From Anaerobutyricum hallii DSM 3353 (GTDB taxonomy: Bacteria; Bacillota; Clostridia; Lachnospirales; Lachnospiraceae), in assembly GCF_000173975.1 (NCBI RefSeq), contig NZ_ACEP01000047.1, forward strand, positions 1-64,000: a stretch of DNA of 64,000 bases, written 5' to 3'. Position 1 is the stretch's first letter; each line of letters starts with the position of its first letter. The notes beneath the pieces were generated by a model. It did not search any database. It was not told where the DNA came from and worked only from the letters and a program-made list of their open reading frames with translations. Both the position numbers and the translations under genes were made by a program. Shown piece by piece: positions 8,323-17,678 of the stretch.

Positions 8323-9883
8323 GACTTTCCATTTCTTTTAACAGGAACAATTTCTGCCCTGTTTCTAATGGTTCTGTGAGATTTTCATTATATTGCTTCA
8401 TTTTTTCTATTGTCGTTCCGTAATGTTTTGCGATATTCCAGAGAGTGTCTCCGCTTTTTACGATATAGCCTGTAATAGACGGAATCCTCGAAATTTCTTC
8501 CTCACTGTACGGAATTTCCTCTACTTCATCAATCATATACATTGTCTGTGGTGAGAAACCGGTTACATAGATTCCGGCAACCGCCCTGATTTCTAATTCG
8601 TTGCTGTCCACAACATAACCACCAATCTGTTCCAGCACACCGCGAATCTCACAGCGGTCTGTCTCGGCTACTTCTGGTATTTCTACTAAATATTCAAATG
8701 GAATAACGATTTCTTTGGACTGAATCGGCGCGGTATCATCTCCTGCTATATAAAGAACTTTGCAGAAAATGAGTCCCTCCGTTGCGATGCCCTGTTTAGT
8801 AAGCTGAAAGTCTTCGATTCGTACATTTCCTTCTACATTAAGAACCTGTAAAAGTTTATGAATCTCTCCTGCTGCCTCCACCCGCTGACTTACCTTTGTT
8901 TTCGCGTTATTCTGGAAAATGAGATTTTCAAATGTAATCGGACTGGTTTTTAATTTTAATTTTCGGTCATTTGCATACATATCTTTAAGCAAAGGCATTT
9001 TAAATTCCCGATAAGCTTTCAGGTCAAGTTCTAATACCGCCTCTATTTCCACATCTCTTGGCTCGCCGTCAATATCCGGCTTAATCACTGCCTGATGGTT
9101 TCCGAGCATTACCGCTATATTCCCAATAAGATTCTCCTGACTGTCCGCACAGTCTAATTCGTTGGTAAATGGAATCTCCCAATCGTAGTATTGCAGTGAT
9201 TCGCTACCCTCTTCTGCCTGATAAAGAATGAACAGGAAAAGACTTCCCCGGATAGATAATTTATTTTCCATCATACGGATATCTACATCCCGAAGCTGCA
9301 TTGAATTCCAGAGAATCTCTTTGATATTCGGCTTACCTGCTGGCAGGCTGACACTTGCCTTAATCCTCTGAATATCTTTTTTATTCATGATAATTTCCGT
9401 CATGGACGGAGACTCATATAAGCATTGGACATTTTCCTTTTTCTCGATTCCAGTCGTACACTCCACAAACTTCATTTCGGAAATGGCTATGTGAAAATAT
9501 ATAACAGAACGCACACCACATTTTCTGGAATTGATAATGGAAATCGTGAGATCTTCAAGGTCGGCCGTCACCTTTGCGATATCGCTGCTTTCTGCACTCT
9601 CCACATTCATAAATTCTTCTATGGAAAACTCATGCTCCATGCAGGAAATCTGCTGCTCTTTATCCGTACTCAGATACAAAATCTGCACGAGGAAATTCCC
9701 CCGCAGGCGCATACGGTCTGTCAGCACTTCTATCTCATCAATATGTACCTCGCCTCGGCTCTCTATAATCTTTTCCACATCCGGCCGGGTATCCGGCACA
9801 TTCATATCCTCATCAAGCGTAATCTGCACATTTTTTTCTAACTTTAAAATACCTGAACGAACCGCTTTCTTTTCAACCTTCAT
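8309..9883 (-). CDS. SPOCS (DUF3794) and LysM domain protein
   Basis: The 524-residue protein starts with a SPOCS/DUF3794 domain (ITLDEDMNVPDTRPDVEKII), carries further related beta-rich domains through about residue 440, and ends in a LysM domain (~473-517: YIVKSGDTLWNIAKHYGTT). SPOCS domains occur in spore coat and cortex-associated proteins, and LysM binds peptidoglycan, so it probably attaches at the forespore surface in the manner of SpoVID or SafA. I chose the ATG at 9883 since GGTGGAGGT lies just before it. The gene end overlaps a family C repeat. Confidence 0.88.
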   Translation of the reverse strand: MKVEKKAVRSGILKLEKNVQITLDEDMNVPDTRPDVEKIIESRGEVHIDEIEVLTDRMRLRGNFLVQILYLSTDKEQQISCMEHEFSIEEFMNVESAESSDIAKVTADLEDLTISIINSRKCGVRSVIYFHIAISEMKFVECTTGIEKKENVQCLYESPSMTEIIMNKKDIQRIKASVSLPAGKPNIKEILWNSMQLRDVDIRMMENKLSIRGSLFLFILYQAEEGSESLQYYDWEIPFTNELDCADSQENLIGNIAVMLGNHQAVIKPDIDGEPRDVEIEAVLELDLKAYREFKMPLLKDMYANDRKLKLKTSPITFENLIFQNNAKTKVSQRVEAAGEIHKLLQVLNVEGNVRIEDFQLTKQGIATEGLIFCKVLYIAGDDTAPIQSKEIVIPFEYLVEIPEVAETDRCEIRGVLEQIGGYVVDSNELEIRAVAGIYVTGFSPQTMYMIDEVEEIPYSEEEISRIPSITGYIVKSGDTLWNIAKHYGTTIEKMKQYNENLTEPLETGQKLFLLKEMESLIGE

Positions 9884-9992
9884 AAATAAACCTCCACCCA
9901 ATAAAACTTGCTATATTTTATGCGGACACACTCTACCCGTCTTTTCGGCTTCGTTATCAGTATATGTTGCTTCTGGCTGGTTTATGATTTTT

Positions 9993-10457
9993 TCAGGACT
10001 CAATCCGGCACAAAAGTTCTGTCCGCCCACAACGCACAACTAAAAAGGGATACGTCAGCGTTTCCACTACTTCTTCCCCCGCTGCCGGACCTATTAACTG
10101 CGTTTCTAAGTAAAGCTGCTCCTTATCTTTCCAGCATTGCTCCACCCTGACACTGTAACCACTATAGGATTTCTCCCCATAACAGACCACCAAATATGTA
10201 TATTTCGAATTCTTATATGCAAATGTTCCCGGTTTCTTTTTTCTCTCTTCAATAATCTTCTGCAGTCGCTCCGGCATATTCTTCCCACTGCATATCTCAT
10301 ACTTTACCGCCTGCCCCTGCTCTTTCTTTCCCAGTTTGCCGAAATGAAAACTATTTATGTTTAAGACGGTGCAACCGTTGAGGCAAAGGCAGAATATAAA
10401 CACCCATAGTGGAAAAAGGACTATGGATGTTCCTTGCTTTTTTGTACTTTGAGACAT
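9993..10457 (-). CDS. Lipoprotein with PrcB-like C-terminal domain
   Basis: About 154 residues. The hydrophobic start ends in LNGC, a plausible lipobox, so the protein is probably anchored outside the membrane. The second half (TYLVVCYGEKSYSGYSVRVE, later TYPFLVVRC) fits the PrcB_C fold first noted next to treponemal protease complexes; its role in Firmicutes is not established. I chose the ATG at 10457, preceded by AGGAG; the frame is open further upstream without a ribosome binding site. It is transcribed toward the SPOCS gene, 109 bp before that gene's start. Confidence 0.72.
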   Translation of the reverse strand: MSQSTKKQGTSIVLFPLWVFIFCLCLNGCTVLNINSFHFGKLGKKEQGQAVKYEICSGKNMPERLQKIIEERKKKPGTFAYKNSKYTYLVVCYGEKSYSGYSVRVEQCWKDKEQLYLETQLIGPAAGEEVVETLTYPFLVVRCGRTELLCRIES

Positions 10458-10557
10458 ATTCTGATACTCCTGAAAGGTGCTTACTTTAATATATGCAAAC
10501 AAAAGGAAAATAGTAATTTGTGGTTGGGTGAATAAACAGACGAGCCAGTGAACCTCT

Positions 10558-10660
10558 TCTCGAGCAAGCAGAAGCTCTCGCATCTCGTCCCCAAATCCCC
10601 TCCCCTGTTTAATTCGTCTGTAGTTTGTCTAATGAATTAAATAGTAATAAACCTTTTTTT
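10558..10660 (+). repeat. Family D repeat upstream of cca
   Basis: CTCGAGCAAGCAGAA, TCCCCAAATCCCCTCCC and TCTAATGAATTAAATAGTAA recur in the same order at 44388-44545. The AATGAATTAAATA tail is also found beside several long hairpins. Confidence 0.5.
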
Positions 10661-10719
10661 ATGTTATAATTATCGCAATAAAGAGATAAAAACATTTTCG
10701 AAAGGAGGGGGATTAACCC

Positions 10720-12072
10720 ATGCATATTTCTATTCCAAAACATGCCTCTGATATTATCAAGACACTTTCTGCTCATGGTTACGAAGCATACGTTGTTGGT
10801 GGCTGTGTAAGGGATTCTATTCTTGGAAAAGAGCCTGCGGATTGGGATATTACTACTTCTGCGCTGCCGGAGCAGGTTAAAGCATTATTTCCAAGAACAA
10901 TTGATACAGGACTGAAACACGGTACAGTTACGATTATGATGGATAAAGTCGGATATGAGGTGACAACTTACCGAATTGATGGAACTTATGAAGACCACCG
11001 CCGTCCGAATGAAGTGACTTTTACCTCTGATCTTAAGGAAGATCTGATGCGTCGTGATTTTACGATTAATGCGATGGCTTATAATGAAGAGCAGGGGCTT
11101 GTTGATTTATTTGGAGGAATTCAGGATTTAACTGATCGAATCATCCGCTGTGTTGGTAATCCTGCAGAGCGATTTGATGAGGATGCGCTTCGAATGCTTC
11201 GTGCAGTTCGTTTTGCAGGACAGTTAAATTTTAAGATTGAAGAAAATACTAAGGCGGCGATTGAGGCCCAGCATACATTTCTTAAGGATGTAAGTGCGGA
11301 ACGTATTCAGACAGAATTGATGAAGCTTTTGGTTTCCGGCCATCCTGAAATGATTCGCGCTGCTTATGAGACTGGCCTTACAAGTGTTTTTCTTCCAGAG
11401 TTTGATCGTATGATGGAAACTCCACAGAATAACCCGCATCATATTTATTCTGTAGGTGACCATACAGTTCACGCTGTTGAAACGATTGCCCCGAATCCGG
11501 TTCTTCGTCTCACAATGCTGCTTCATGATATTGCCAAGCCAGAGACTCGCACAACGGATGAGAATGGTATTGATCATTTTTATAATCACAATGCCGTCGG
11601 TGCTGACCTTGCAAAGGCTGCCCTCAAACGGCTTAAGTTTGACAATCAGACTACGCACATGGTCACAACATTGATTGCAAACCATGATATTCGTTTTAAT
11701 GACCCTTTAGGTACAGGACGTAAGCATGTAAGGAAGATTATTCACAGAGTCGGTGTCGATCTTTTTCCTTATCTTCTTGATGTGATGGAAGCTGATATTT
11801 CCGCACAGAGTGATTTTATGCGCCTTAAAAAGCTTACTGCCCTTAAAGAGACAAGGGAAGCTTACAGAGAGATTCTTACTGCAAATGACTGTCTTACTTT
11901 AAAGGATCTTAAAATTAATGGAAATCAGTTAAAAGCATTAGGTATTTCTGAGGGGAAAATGATTGGTGCAATTCTTAATGCATTGCTCGCACAGGTGCTT
12001 AATAATCCTGAATTAAATGAATATGAGAAACTTGAAGAACTTGCCTTGAAAATTTATCAGGAAGTTCAGTAA
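10720..12072 (+). CDS. cca: CCA tRNA nucleotidyltransferase
   Basis: This enzyme adds or repairs the 3' CCA of tRNAs. The 450-residue protein has the class II polymerase-beta signature VVGGCVRDSILGKEPADWDI with the catalytic DWD, then RRDFTINAMAY, RFDEDALRMLRAVRFA and a C-terminal HD-type domain (MLLHDIAKPETRTTDENG, then NHDIRFND), as in long bacterial CCA enzymes. Start ATG at 10720 with AAAGGAGGGGG upstream. A TATAAT at 10665-10670 may be its -10 box. It is followed at a distance by the CotS-like gene. Confidence 0.95.
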   Translation: MHISIPKHASDIIKTLSAHGYEAYVVGGCVRDSILGKEPADWDITTSALPEQVKALFPRTIDTGLKHGTVTIMMDKVGYEVTTYRIDGTYEDHRRPNEVTFTSDLKEDLMRRDFTINAMAYNEEQGLVDLFGGIQDLTDRIIRCVGNPAERFDEDALRMLRAVRFAGQLNFKIEENTKAAIEAQHTFLKDVSAERIQTELMKLLVSGHPEMIRAAYETGLTSVFLPEFDRMMETPQNNPHHIYSVGDHTVHAVETIAPNPVLRLTMLLHDIAKPETRTTDENGIDHFYNHNAVGADLAKAALKRLKFDNQTTHMVTTLIANHDIRFNDPLGTGRKHVRKIIHRVGVDLFPYLLDVMEADISAQSDFMRLKKLTALKETREAYREILTANDCLTLKDLKINGNQLKALGISEGKMIGAILNALLAQVLNNPELNEYEKLEELALKIYQEVQ

Positions 12073-12144
12073 TTTTACACATAACATCCCTCTTTTACAC
12101 ATAGGATAGACCATGTTTATTCCGTAATCCGTTGTCTGTCTTAT

Positions 12145-12200
12145 ATGTACTCTGAGAATCTTTCTGCGCTTGATTTTGTGAGAAGTTTTTTAGAGTACAT
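12145..12200 (+). repeat. Family B repeat, short form, in front of CotS-like gene
   Basis: ATGTACTCTGAGAATC ... CTTGATTTTGTGAGAAG then TTTTTTAGAGTACAT. This is the start and end of the 165-bp element at 15094 and 59392 with the middle missing. The ends pair (TGTACTCT/AGAGTACA). The ribosome binding site of the next gene begins a few bases later. Confidence 0.7.
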
Positions 12201-12218
12201 TAGTTTGGAGGGATTTTT

Positions 12219-13223
12219 TTGAGCGAAAAATACAAAGAATTATTAGAGCAGTACGATGTAAAAGTTCTGTCTACTTTTCGAAGCCGCGGAACTTTCCAGT
12301 GCGAGACAGAGCAGGGGCTTGCCTTATTAAAAGAATATCACGGTTCCCTCCAGAAACTTGCTCTGGAATATGAGTGGAAAGAAAAGCTTGCTAATGCTGG
12401 TTTTCTTACTACAGACCGTTATTTTCTGACAAAGGAAGAGAGTCTTGTTACCTATGACCGTTACCGCACTCCATTTGTCCTGAAACATTATTTTAAAGGT
12501 AGAGAATGTGACTGCCGGAACCTGTCTGATGTGGCTGCTTCCTGCCGAAATCTTGCTTTTTTACATAAGGTATCTTCTTCTATTGAGGAAATTCCTTTTG
12601 AAAATCTGAAAACAGAAACCACAAGTCATCTTTTTGAGCGAAAAAACCGTGAACTCCGTTCTATCCGAAAATTTATCGGGAAAGTTCGCGGGAAAAATGA
12701 CTTCGAACTTCTTTACATGGATTGTTTTGATTCATTTTATAAGGAAGCTTCCCATGCCCTTGCACACCTTCTTAAAGCAGAAGCTGATCTCGCTGATACG
12801 GACTGCGGCATGTGCCACGGCGCATATCATTACCATAACGTATTAATCTTACCGGATTATTCTGTTGCTACAGTCAATTTTGAATCTTTGTGTTATCAGC
12901 CTTACCTTTTGGATCTCTATCTTTTTCTTCGAAAAACTTTAGAAAAAAATCATTACGACTATGCTTTTTTTGAGACAGGGATTTCCGGTTATTCTATTTA
13001 CCGGCATCTCACAGAAAAAGATTTTCTTTTCTTATATTTACTTTTTTTATATCCTGAAAAGTTCTGGAAAATATCCAATCAATACTATAATCATCGAAAA
13101 AGCTGGATTCCTCCAAGAACACTGGAAAAACTGCAAAAAGTTCTGGCACAGAATGAAGAACGACATTCTTTTTTGAAGCAATTTGCAGACTTTTTGAGAA
13201 CACTTAATATAAATCTTCTGTAA
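12219..13223 (+). CDS. CotS/YsxE-like spore coat kinase-fold protein
   Basis: A 334-residue protein of the aminoglycoside-phosphotransferase-like kinase fold as used in CotS spore coat proteins: LKEYHGSLQKLALEYEWKEK near the start, YFKGRECDCRNLSDV, a catalytic-loop-like CHGAYHYHNVLI, and VATVNFESLCYQPYLLDLYLFLRK. The second loop has NFE rather than the DFD/DFE seen in active kinases, so activity is uncertain. TTG start with TTGGAGGG about 8 bp before. A shortened family B repeat ends immediately upstream. Confidence 0.8.
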   Translation: MSEKYKELLEQYDVKVLSTFRSRGTFQCETEQGLALLKEYHGSLQKLALEYEWKEKLANAGFLTTDRYFLTKEESLVTYDRYRTPFVLKHYFKGRECDCRNLSDVAASCRNLAFLHKVSSSIEEIPFENLKTETTSHLFERKNRELRSIRKFIGKVRGKNDFELLYMDCFDSFYKEASHALAHLLKAEADLADTDCGMCHGAYHYHNVLILPDYSVATVNFESLCYQPYLLDLYLFLRKTLEKNHYDYAFFETGISGYSIYRHLTEKDFLFLYLLFLYPEKFWKISNQYYNHRKSWIPPRTLEKLQKVLAQNEERHSFLKQFADFLRTLNINLL

Positions 13224-13326
13224 AATAAAAGAAAAGACTCCTATCCCTAAAAGCTATAGTTGCCTGTTCACCTGTAAATATGCTAAAATGTTTTAAGCAT
13301 ATTTTTCTGGGAGAGTGAGTGATTCG

Positions 13327-15042
13327 ATGGGCTATATGGCTTTATACCGGAAGTGGCGTCCGAGTGATTTTGATGAAGTAAAAGGGCAGGATGCCATTGT
13401 CCAGACATTGAGAAATCAGATTATTTACAACCGAATAGGGCATGCCTATCTTTTCTGCGGCACCCGGGGTACTGGTAAGACTTCCATTGCGAAGCTTTTT
13501 GCAAAGGCAGTAAACTGTGAACACCCGGTTAATGGGAACCCTTGTAATGCCTGTCCTTCCTGTCAGGCAATTAATAACCAGAGTTCTCTTGACGTTTTAG
13601 AAATTGATGCGGCTTCCAATAACGGTGTGGAGAATATTCGTGATATTCGGGAACAGGTACAATATTCCCCAGTTGAGGGACGTTATAAGGTATATATTAT
13701 TGATGAGGTTCATATGCTTTCTTCCGGAGCATTTAATGCTCTTTTGAAAACGCTTGAAGAACCTCCTTCTTATGTTATCTTTATTTTGGCTACAACAGAA
13801 AAACACAAAATTCCTGTTACGATCCTTTCCCGTTGTCAAAAATATGATTTTAAACGAATTTCCGTTGATACGATTACGAACCATCTTGTATCCTTAATGG
13901 AGAAAGAGAAGGTGGATGCAGATGAAAAGGCTCTTCGTTATATCGCCCGTGCAGCGGACGGTTCCATGCGAGATGCCTTAAGTCTTCTTGACCAGTGCAT
14001 CGCTTTTTATCTTGGGCAGACGCTTACTTATGACAATGTTCTCGAAGTACTTGGTACTGCAGACACTTCTGTTTTCAGCGCACTACTTCGTAATATTTTA
14101 AATCATGACTCTATCGCCGCTCTTGATATCATTGACAGCATGATCACAGAGGGCCGGGAGCTTTCTCAGTTCCTTTCCGATTTTCTCTGGTATCTGAGAA
14201 ATCTTCTTATCTTAAAAGATCAGGAGGGTGCTGAAGAAAGTCTTGATATGTCAAAAGAAACGATTGCCGCTCTAAAGGAAGAGTGTTCTATGGTAGATAC
14301 TATTGCACTTTTACGCTATATCCGGCTGCTTTCCGAACTTTCTAATCAGATTCGGACTGCCACACAGAAGCGTGTTCTCCTGGAGGTTGGCTTCATTAAG
14401 CTCTGCCGCCCCGAAATGGAATCCGATACGGAAAGTCTTTCGGAGCGTATCCGGCAGTTAGAAGACAAAATTGCACAAGGCATCCCAATGATTCCTGCAA
14501 ATGGACTGGGGAATACCGGGATGATAACCAACAATGGTACTTTTGCCTATGATCCATATACCGGTCAGCCTCTTGGCACTTCCGGCGCAGCAGGCGCAGG
14601 AACAGCAGGTATGGTTAATGGAACTGGAAACAGTGCCGTATCTGGTGCATTTCCGCAGGGAACAGAAGGACAGATTTCACCGGAAGAAGCATTAGAAAAG
14701 CGTTTTTCCCCAGCAGAAGCTGATGACTTGAAAGAAATTGCAAGTCACTGGAACGATATTGTAAATCAAACATCCATGCCGATGCAGCAGTTTCTTCGCG
14801 CCGCCAGAGTTGCGGTAGCTGACAGCAGTACTATTTTGCAGCTTGTCTTTACAAATAATGACCTGGCAAAAGAATACTTTGAGCGAGAACATCACAAAAA
14901 TCTGGATCTTTTATCTGAACTTGTTGCAGAACAGACAGGTAAGGTCGTAACTTTTGAATGTACATCCAGTACACATCAACCAACGGAACAATCTAACTAT
15001 ATTGATTTAAGCAAGATTCACCAGACGGTTATTTTTGAGTAA
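13327..15042 (+). CDS. dnaX: DNA polymerase III subunits gamma/tau
   Basis: The clamp-loader ATPase. Visible are ALYRKWRPSDFDEVKGQDAI, Walker A GTRGTGKTSIAKLFAKAVNC, the zinc-binding Cys cluster CEHPVNGNPCNACPSC, Walker B YIIDEVHMLS, LLKTLEEPP and the SRC motif ILSRCQKYDF. A Gly/Ala-rich linker (~residues 395-450) precedes the tau-type C-terminal part. I prefer the ATG at 13327 (GGGAG about 13 bp upstream); an in-frame GTG at 13315 is too close to that site. It heads the conserved dnaX-ybaB-recR cluster, here with a repeat inserted before ybaB. Confidence 0.95.
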   Translation: MGYMALYRKWRPSDFDEVKGQDAIVQTLRNQIIYNRIGHAYLFCGTRGTGKTSIAKLFAKAVNCEHPVNGNPCNACPSCQAINNQSSLDVLEIDAASNNGVENIRDIREQVQYSPVEGRYKVYIIDEVHMLSSGAFNALLKTLEEPPSYVIFILATTEKHKIPVTILSRCQKYDFKRISVDTITNHLVSLMEKEKVDADEKALRYIARAADGSMRDALSLLDQCIAFYLGQTLTYDNVLEVLGTADTSVFSALLRNILNHDSIAALDIIDSMITEGRELSQFLSDFLWYLRNLLILKDQEGAEESLDMSKETIAALKEECSMVDTIALLRYIRLLSELSNQIRTATQKRVLLEVGFIKLCRPEMESDTESLSERIRQLEDKIAQGIPMIPANGLGNTGMITNNGTFAYDPYTGQPLGTSGAAGAGTAGMVNGTGNSAVSGAFPQGTEGQISPEEALEKRFSPAEADDLKEIASHWNDIVNQTSMPMQQFLRAARVAVADSSTILQLVFTNNDLAKEYFEREHHKNLDLLSELVAEQTGKVVTFECTSSTHQPTEQSNYIDLSKIHQTVIFE

Positions 15043-15093
15043 TTAATTATTGGCAAAATATTATTTCTGGTGTATAAACACATTAAAGCGTGT

Positions 15094-15256
15094 TAATGTG
15101 CTCCCGGAATCTTTTTGTGCTTGATCTTGTGAGAAGATTTTTTTCAGCTATGTCCAAATTTTTAAGGCATATGCAGTGCGTACGCCTCAAAAATTTGGGC
15201 GCAACTGGCGAAAAATCAGCCGCAAAGGCAAGTGCAAGAAAGACTCCAAGAGTACG
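15094..15256 (+). repeat. Family B repeat, full length, between dnaX and ybaB
   Basis: About 163 bp that aligns along its whole length with 59392-59557: TAATGTGCTCCCGGAATC ... TTGATCTTGTGAGAAG ... GCAAGTGCAAGAAAGACTCC. The ends are imperfectly self-complementary, and the centre has its own hairpin around GGCATATGCAGTGCGTACGCC. It ends 27 bp before the ybaB start. Confidence 0.8.
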
Positions 15257-15282
15257 TAATTATTAAAATGGAGGATTTTATT

Positions 15283-15627
15283 ATGGCAAAAAGAGGTGGA
15301 TTCCCAGGTGGTATGCCTGGTAACATGAATAACTTAATGAAACAGGCTCAGAAGATGCAGAAGCAGATGGCTGAGACCACAAAGGCATTAGAGGAGAAAT
15401 CCTACGAGGCAAGCGCAGGCGGCGGTGTTGTTTCTGTTACTGTTTCCGGTAAAAAAGAAGTTACTGCTATCAAAATCGCTGAAGAAGTAGTTGATCCTGA
15501 TGATATCGAAATGTTAGAAGATCTTATCATGGCTGCTACTAACGAAGCATTCCGCGCTATGGAAGCAGACTCCCAGGCTCAGATGTCCAAGTTAACTGGC
15601 GGCCTCGGCGGAGGATTTGGATTTTAA
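15283..15627 (+). CDS. ybaB: YbaB/EbfC family nucleoid-associated protein
   Basis: A 114-residue DNA-binding dimer of the YbaB/EbfC family. A Gly/Met-rich start ([20 protein letters not shown]) leads to a helix ([20 protein letters not shown]), then the conserved [20 protein letters not shown] and [19 protein letters not shown] at 15283 with TGGAGG before it. The last base of the stop overlaps the recR ATG (TAATG), so the two are coupled. The association with dnaX and recR is widely conserved and suggests a link to DNA repair. Confidence 0.95.
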   Translation: MAKRGGFPGGMPGNMNNLMKQAQKMQKQMAETTKALEEKSYEASAGGGVVSVTVSGKKEVTAIKIAEEVVDPDDIEMLEDLIMAATNEAFRAMEADSQAQMSKLTGGLGGGFGF

Positions 15628-16226
15628 TGAACTATTATAGTACGCAGATTACTAACCTTATTGAGGAACTCAGACGTCTTCCTGGTATCGGCAGTAAGTC
15701 AGCACAGCGTCTCGCTTTTCACATCATAAATATGCCTGAAGAGCATGTACATCATCTTGCACAGACACTTGTTACCGCAAGAGAAAAGATTCGCTACTGC
15801 AAATACTGCTGTACCCTGACAGATTCAGAAGTATGCCCTATATGTGCCAGCACCAAAAGAGATCACAGTACGATCATGGTCGTGGAGCATACACAGGACT
15901 TAGCTGCTTATGAAAAAACAGGTCAGTATCATGGTGTTTATCATGTTCTTCAGGGAACGCTTGCTCCAAGTCTTGGAAAAGGCCCGGACGATATCCGTTT
16001 TAAAGAATTAGAAGAACGCCTGAATAACCCGGAAGTAAAAGAGTTGATCCTCGCCACAAATTCCAGCCTTGACGGAGAAGCTACCGCAATGTACATCACC
16101 AAAAAAGTAAAACCGCGCGGCATAAAGGTAACTCGTATCGCCAGCGGTGTTCCTATTGGTGGTGAATTAGAATACATTGACGAAGTAACACTCTCACGAG
16201 CTTTAGATGGACGAGTGGAACTTTAA
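15627..16226 (+). CDS. recR: Recombination mediator protein RecR
   Basis: A 199-residue protein of normal RecR length, which works with RecF/RecO to load RecA on gapped DNA. An N-terminal HhH element ([20 protein letters not shown]), a four-Cys zinc finger ([16 protein letters not shown]), a Toprim domain ([14 protein letters not shown], then [15 protein letters not shown]) and the C-terminal [20 protein letters not shown] are all present. Confidence 0.97.
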   Translation: MNYYSTQITNLIEELRRLPGIGSKSAQRLAFHIINMPEEHVHHLAQTLVTAREKIRYCKYCCTLTDSEVCPICASTKRDHSTIMVVEHTQDLAAYEKTGQYHGVYHVLQGTLAPSLGKGPDDIRFKELEERLNNPEVKELILATNSSLDGEATAMYITKKVKPRGIKVTRIASGVPIGGELEYIDEVTLSRALDGRVEL

Positions 16227-16392
16227 AACAGATTATTTTAACTACAGATTATTATAGGAATTGCAGATACTTGATTCCATTTGTAAAATTTAATTATCAA
16301 ATTCTTGATATTAATTTGGGAGCATTACGTTTTATGTATTTTATAACTGGATTATCATAATGGAATCCTGCTCTGCGAGAAGGGAGATTACG

Positions 16393-17466
16393 ATGAAGAG
16401 AATTGGTATGCTGACCAGCGGTGGAGATTGTCAAAGTTTAAATGCTACCATGCGTGGTGTTGTAAAGGGTCTTAATGTTCTTGAGGGAACAGTTGAAATC
16501 TACGGCTTCATCGACGGATATAAAGGATTAATTTACGGCAACTACAAACGACTGACTTCGAAAGACTTCTCAGGCATTCTGACAACCGGCGGAACCATCC
16601 TTGGTACATCCAGACAACCATTTAAATTAATGAGAACACCTGACGAAAATGGTCTTGATAAGGTAGAAGCAATGAAATCAACTTATCGCTATCTTGATTT
16701 AGACTGTCTTGTTGTTCTCGGAGGTAACGGAAGCCAGAAAACTGCCAACCTTTTAAGAGAAGAGGGTCTTAATATTGTCTCCCTTCCAAAAACAATTGAT
16801 AATGACCTCTGGGGAACAGATATGACATTTGGTTTCCAAAGTGCAGTAGATATTGCTACTCAGACAATCGACTGTATTCACACAACAGCCGCTTCCCATA
16901 ACCGCGTATTTATCGTAGAATTAATGGGACATAAAGTAGGATGGGTTACTCTTCATGCAGGAATCGCCGGCGGCGCTGACATCATCCTCATCCCAGAAAT
17001 CCCTTATGACTTAAAACACGTTATTTCGGCAATTCAACGCCGCAATGAACAGGGCAAGCACTTTACAATCCTTGCTGTTGCAGAAGGGGCAATCTCAAAA
17101 GAAGATGCAAAATTGACAAAGAAACAGTACAAGGCAAAACTGGCTAAACGTAAACATTCTACAGTTGGTTATGAACTCGCTTCACAAATTGAAAAAGCCA
17201 CTGGTTTAGAAGTTCGTGTCACAATTCCAGGACACACACAGCGAGGCGGAAGCCCGGTTCCTTTTGACCGCGTAATTTCCAGCCGTCTCGGTGTTGCTGC
17301 AGCTGAGCTTATCGCCAAAGAAGATTACGGCAAAATGCTTATCATGAAAGGTTATGATGTCGCTACTCTTCCTCTGGAAAAAACAGCTGGAAAATTAAAA
17401 TATGTTTCTCCTGATGACCAGATTGTACTTCAGGCGAAGCATTTGGGAATCTCTTTCGGAGATTAG
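16393..17466 (+). CDS. pfkA: 6-phosphofructokinase
   Basis: This 357-residue glycolytic enzyme phosphorylates fructose 6-phosphate. Motifs: TSGGDCQSLNATMRG (9-22), LGGNGSQKTANLLRE (109-123), LPKTIDNDLWGTD with the catalytic Asp (131-143), VELMGHKVGW (175-184), and TIPGHTQRGGSPVPFDR near the C-terminus. The nucleotide site reads GGNGS where classical bacterial ATP enzymes have GGDGS and pyrophosphate enzymes GGDD, so the donor is probably ATP but not certain. ATG at 16393 has GAAGGGAG upstream. It converges with the rhomboid gene across a long hairpin. Confidence 0.9.
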   Translation: MKRIGMLTSGGDCQSLNATMRGVVKGLNVLEGTVEIYGFIDGYKGLIYGNYKRLTSKDFSGILTTGGTILGTSRQPFKLMRTPDENGLDKVEAMKSTYRYLDLDCLVVLGGNGSQKTANLLREEGLNIVSLPKTIDNDLWGTDMTFGFQSAVDIATQTIDCIHTTAASHNRVFIVELMGHKVGWVTLHAGIAGGADIILIPEIPYDLKHVISAIQRRNEQGKHFTILAVAEGAISKEDAKLTKKQYKAKLAKRKHSTVGYELASQIEKATGLEVRVTIPGHTQRGGSPVPFDRVISSRLGVAAAELIAKEDYGKMLIMKGYDVATLPLEKTAGKLKYVSPDDQIVLQAKHLGISFGD

Positions 17467-17470
17467 GGAG

Positions 17471-17515
17471 CTAGAGCGCGTTTGAAAAATACTTTCTGTA
17501 AGATGTGCGTTACAA
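17471..17515 (+). repeat. Family A repeat, left half
   Basis: CTAGAGCGCGTTTGAAAAATACTTTCTG and the following AGATGTGCGTTACAAT match the left part of the complete copy at 59083. The right half is absent and a long hairpin follows. Confidence 0.7.
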
Positions 17516-17525
17516 TATAACAGAC

Positions 17526-17653
17526 GCCCAAGAAGAGAACCGATACCCTATATTTGTGACTTTAGTCGCGGCGGTTTAAATGTTCGCTTATACGCTCACA
17601 TTTAAACCTTGCTCCGAGGTCACAAATATAGGGTATCGGTTCTCTTCTTGGGC
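17526..17653. repeat. Long hairpin repeat, copy 3
   Basis: The arms 17526-17560 and 17619-17653 pair over about 35 bp without visible mismatch. The interior carries the family core in the sense of copy 1, including an inner stem (GGTTTAAATGT/ACATTTAAACC) whose bases differ from copy 1 on both sides, i.e. compensated changes. It lies between convergent pfkA and the rhomboid gene, ideal for two-way termination. Confidence 0.88.
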
Positions 17654-17678
17654 TGTCTTTGGCTGGATTTTAATTGAA

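Noticed and set aside
8130-8423. Plus-strand reading frame over the SPOCS gene end
   Set aside because: No ribosome binding site, low complexity, and it overlaps a clear LysM-encoding frame and a repeat.
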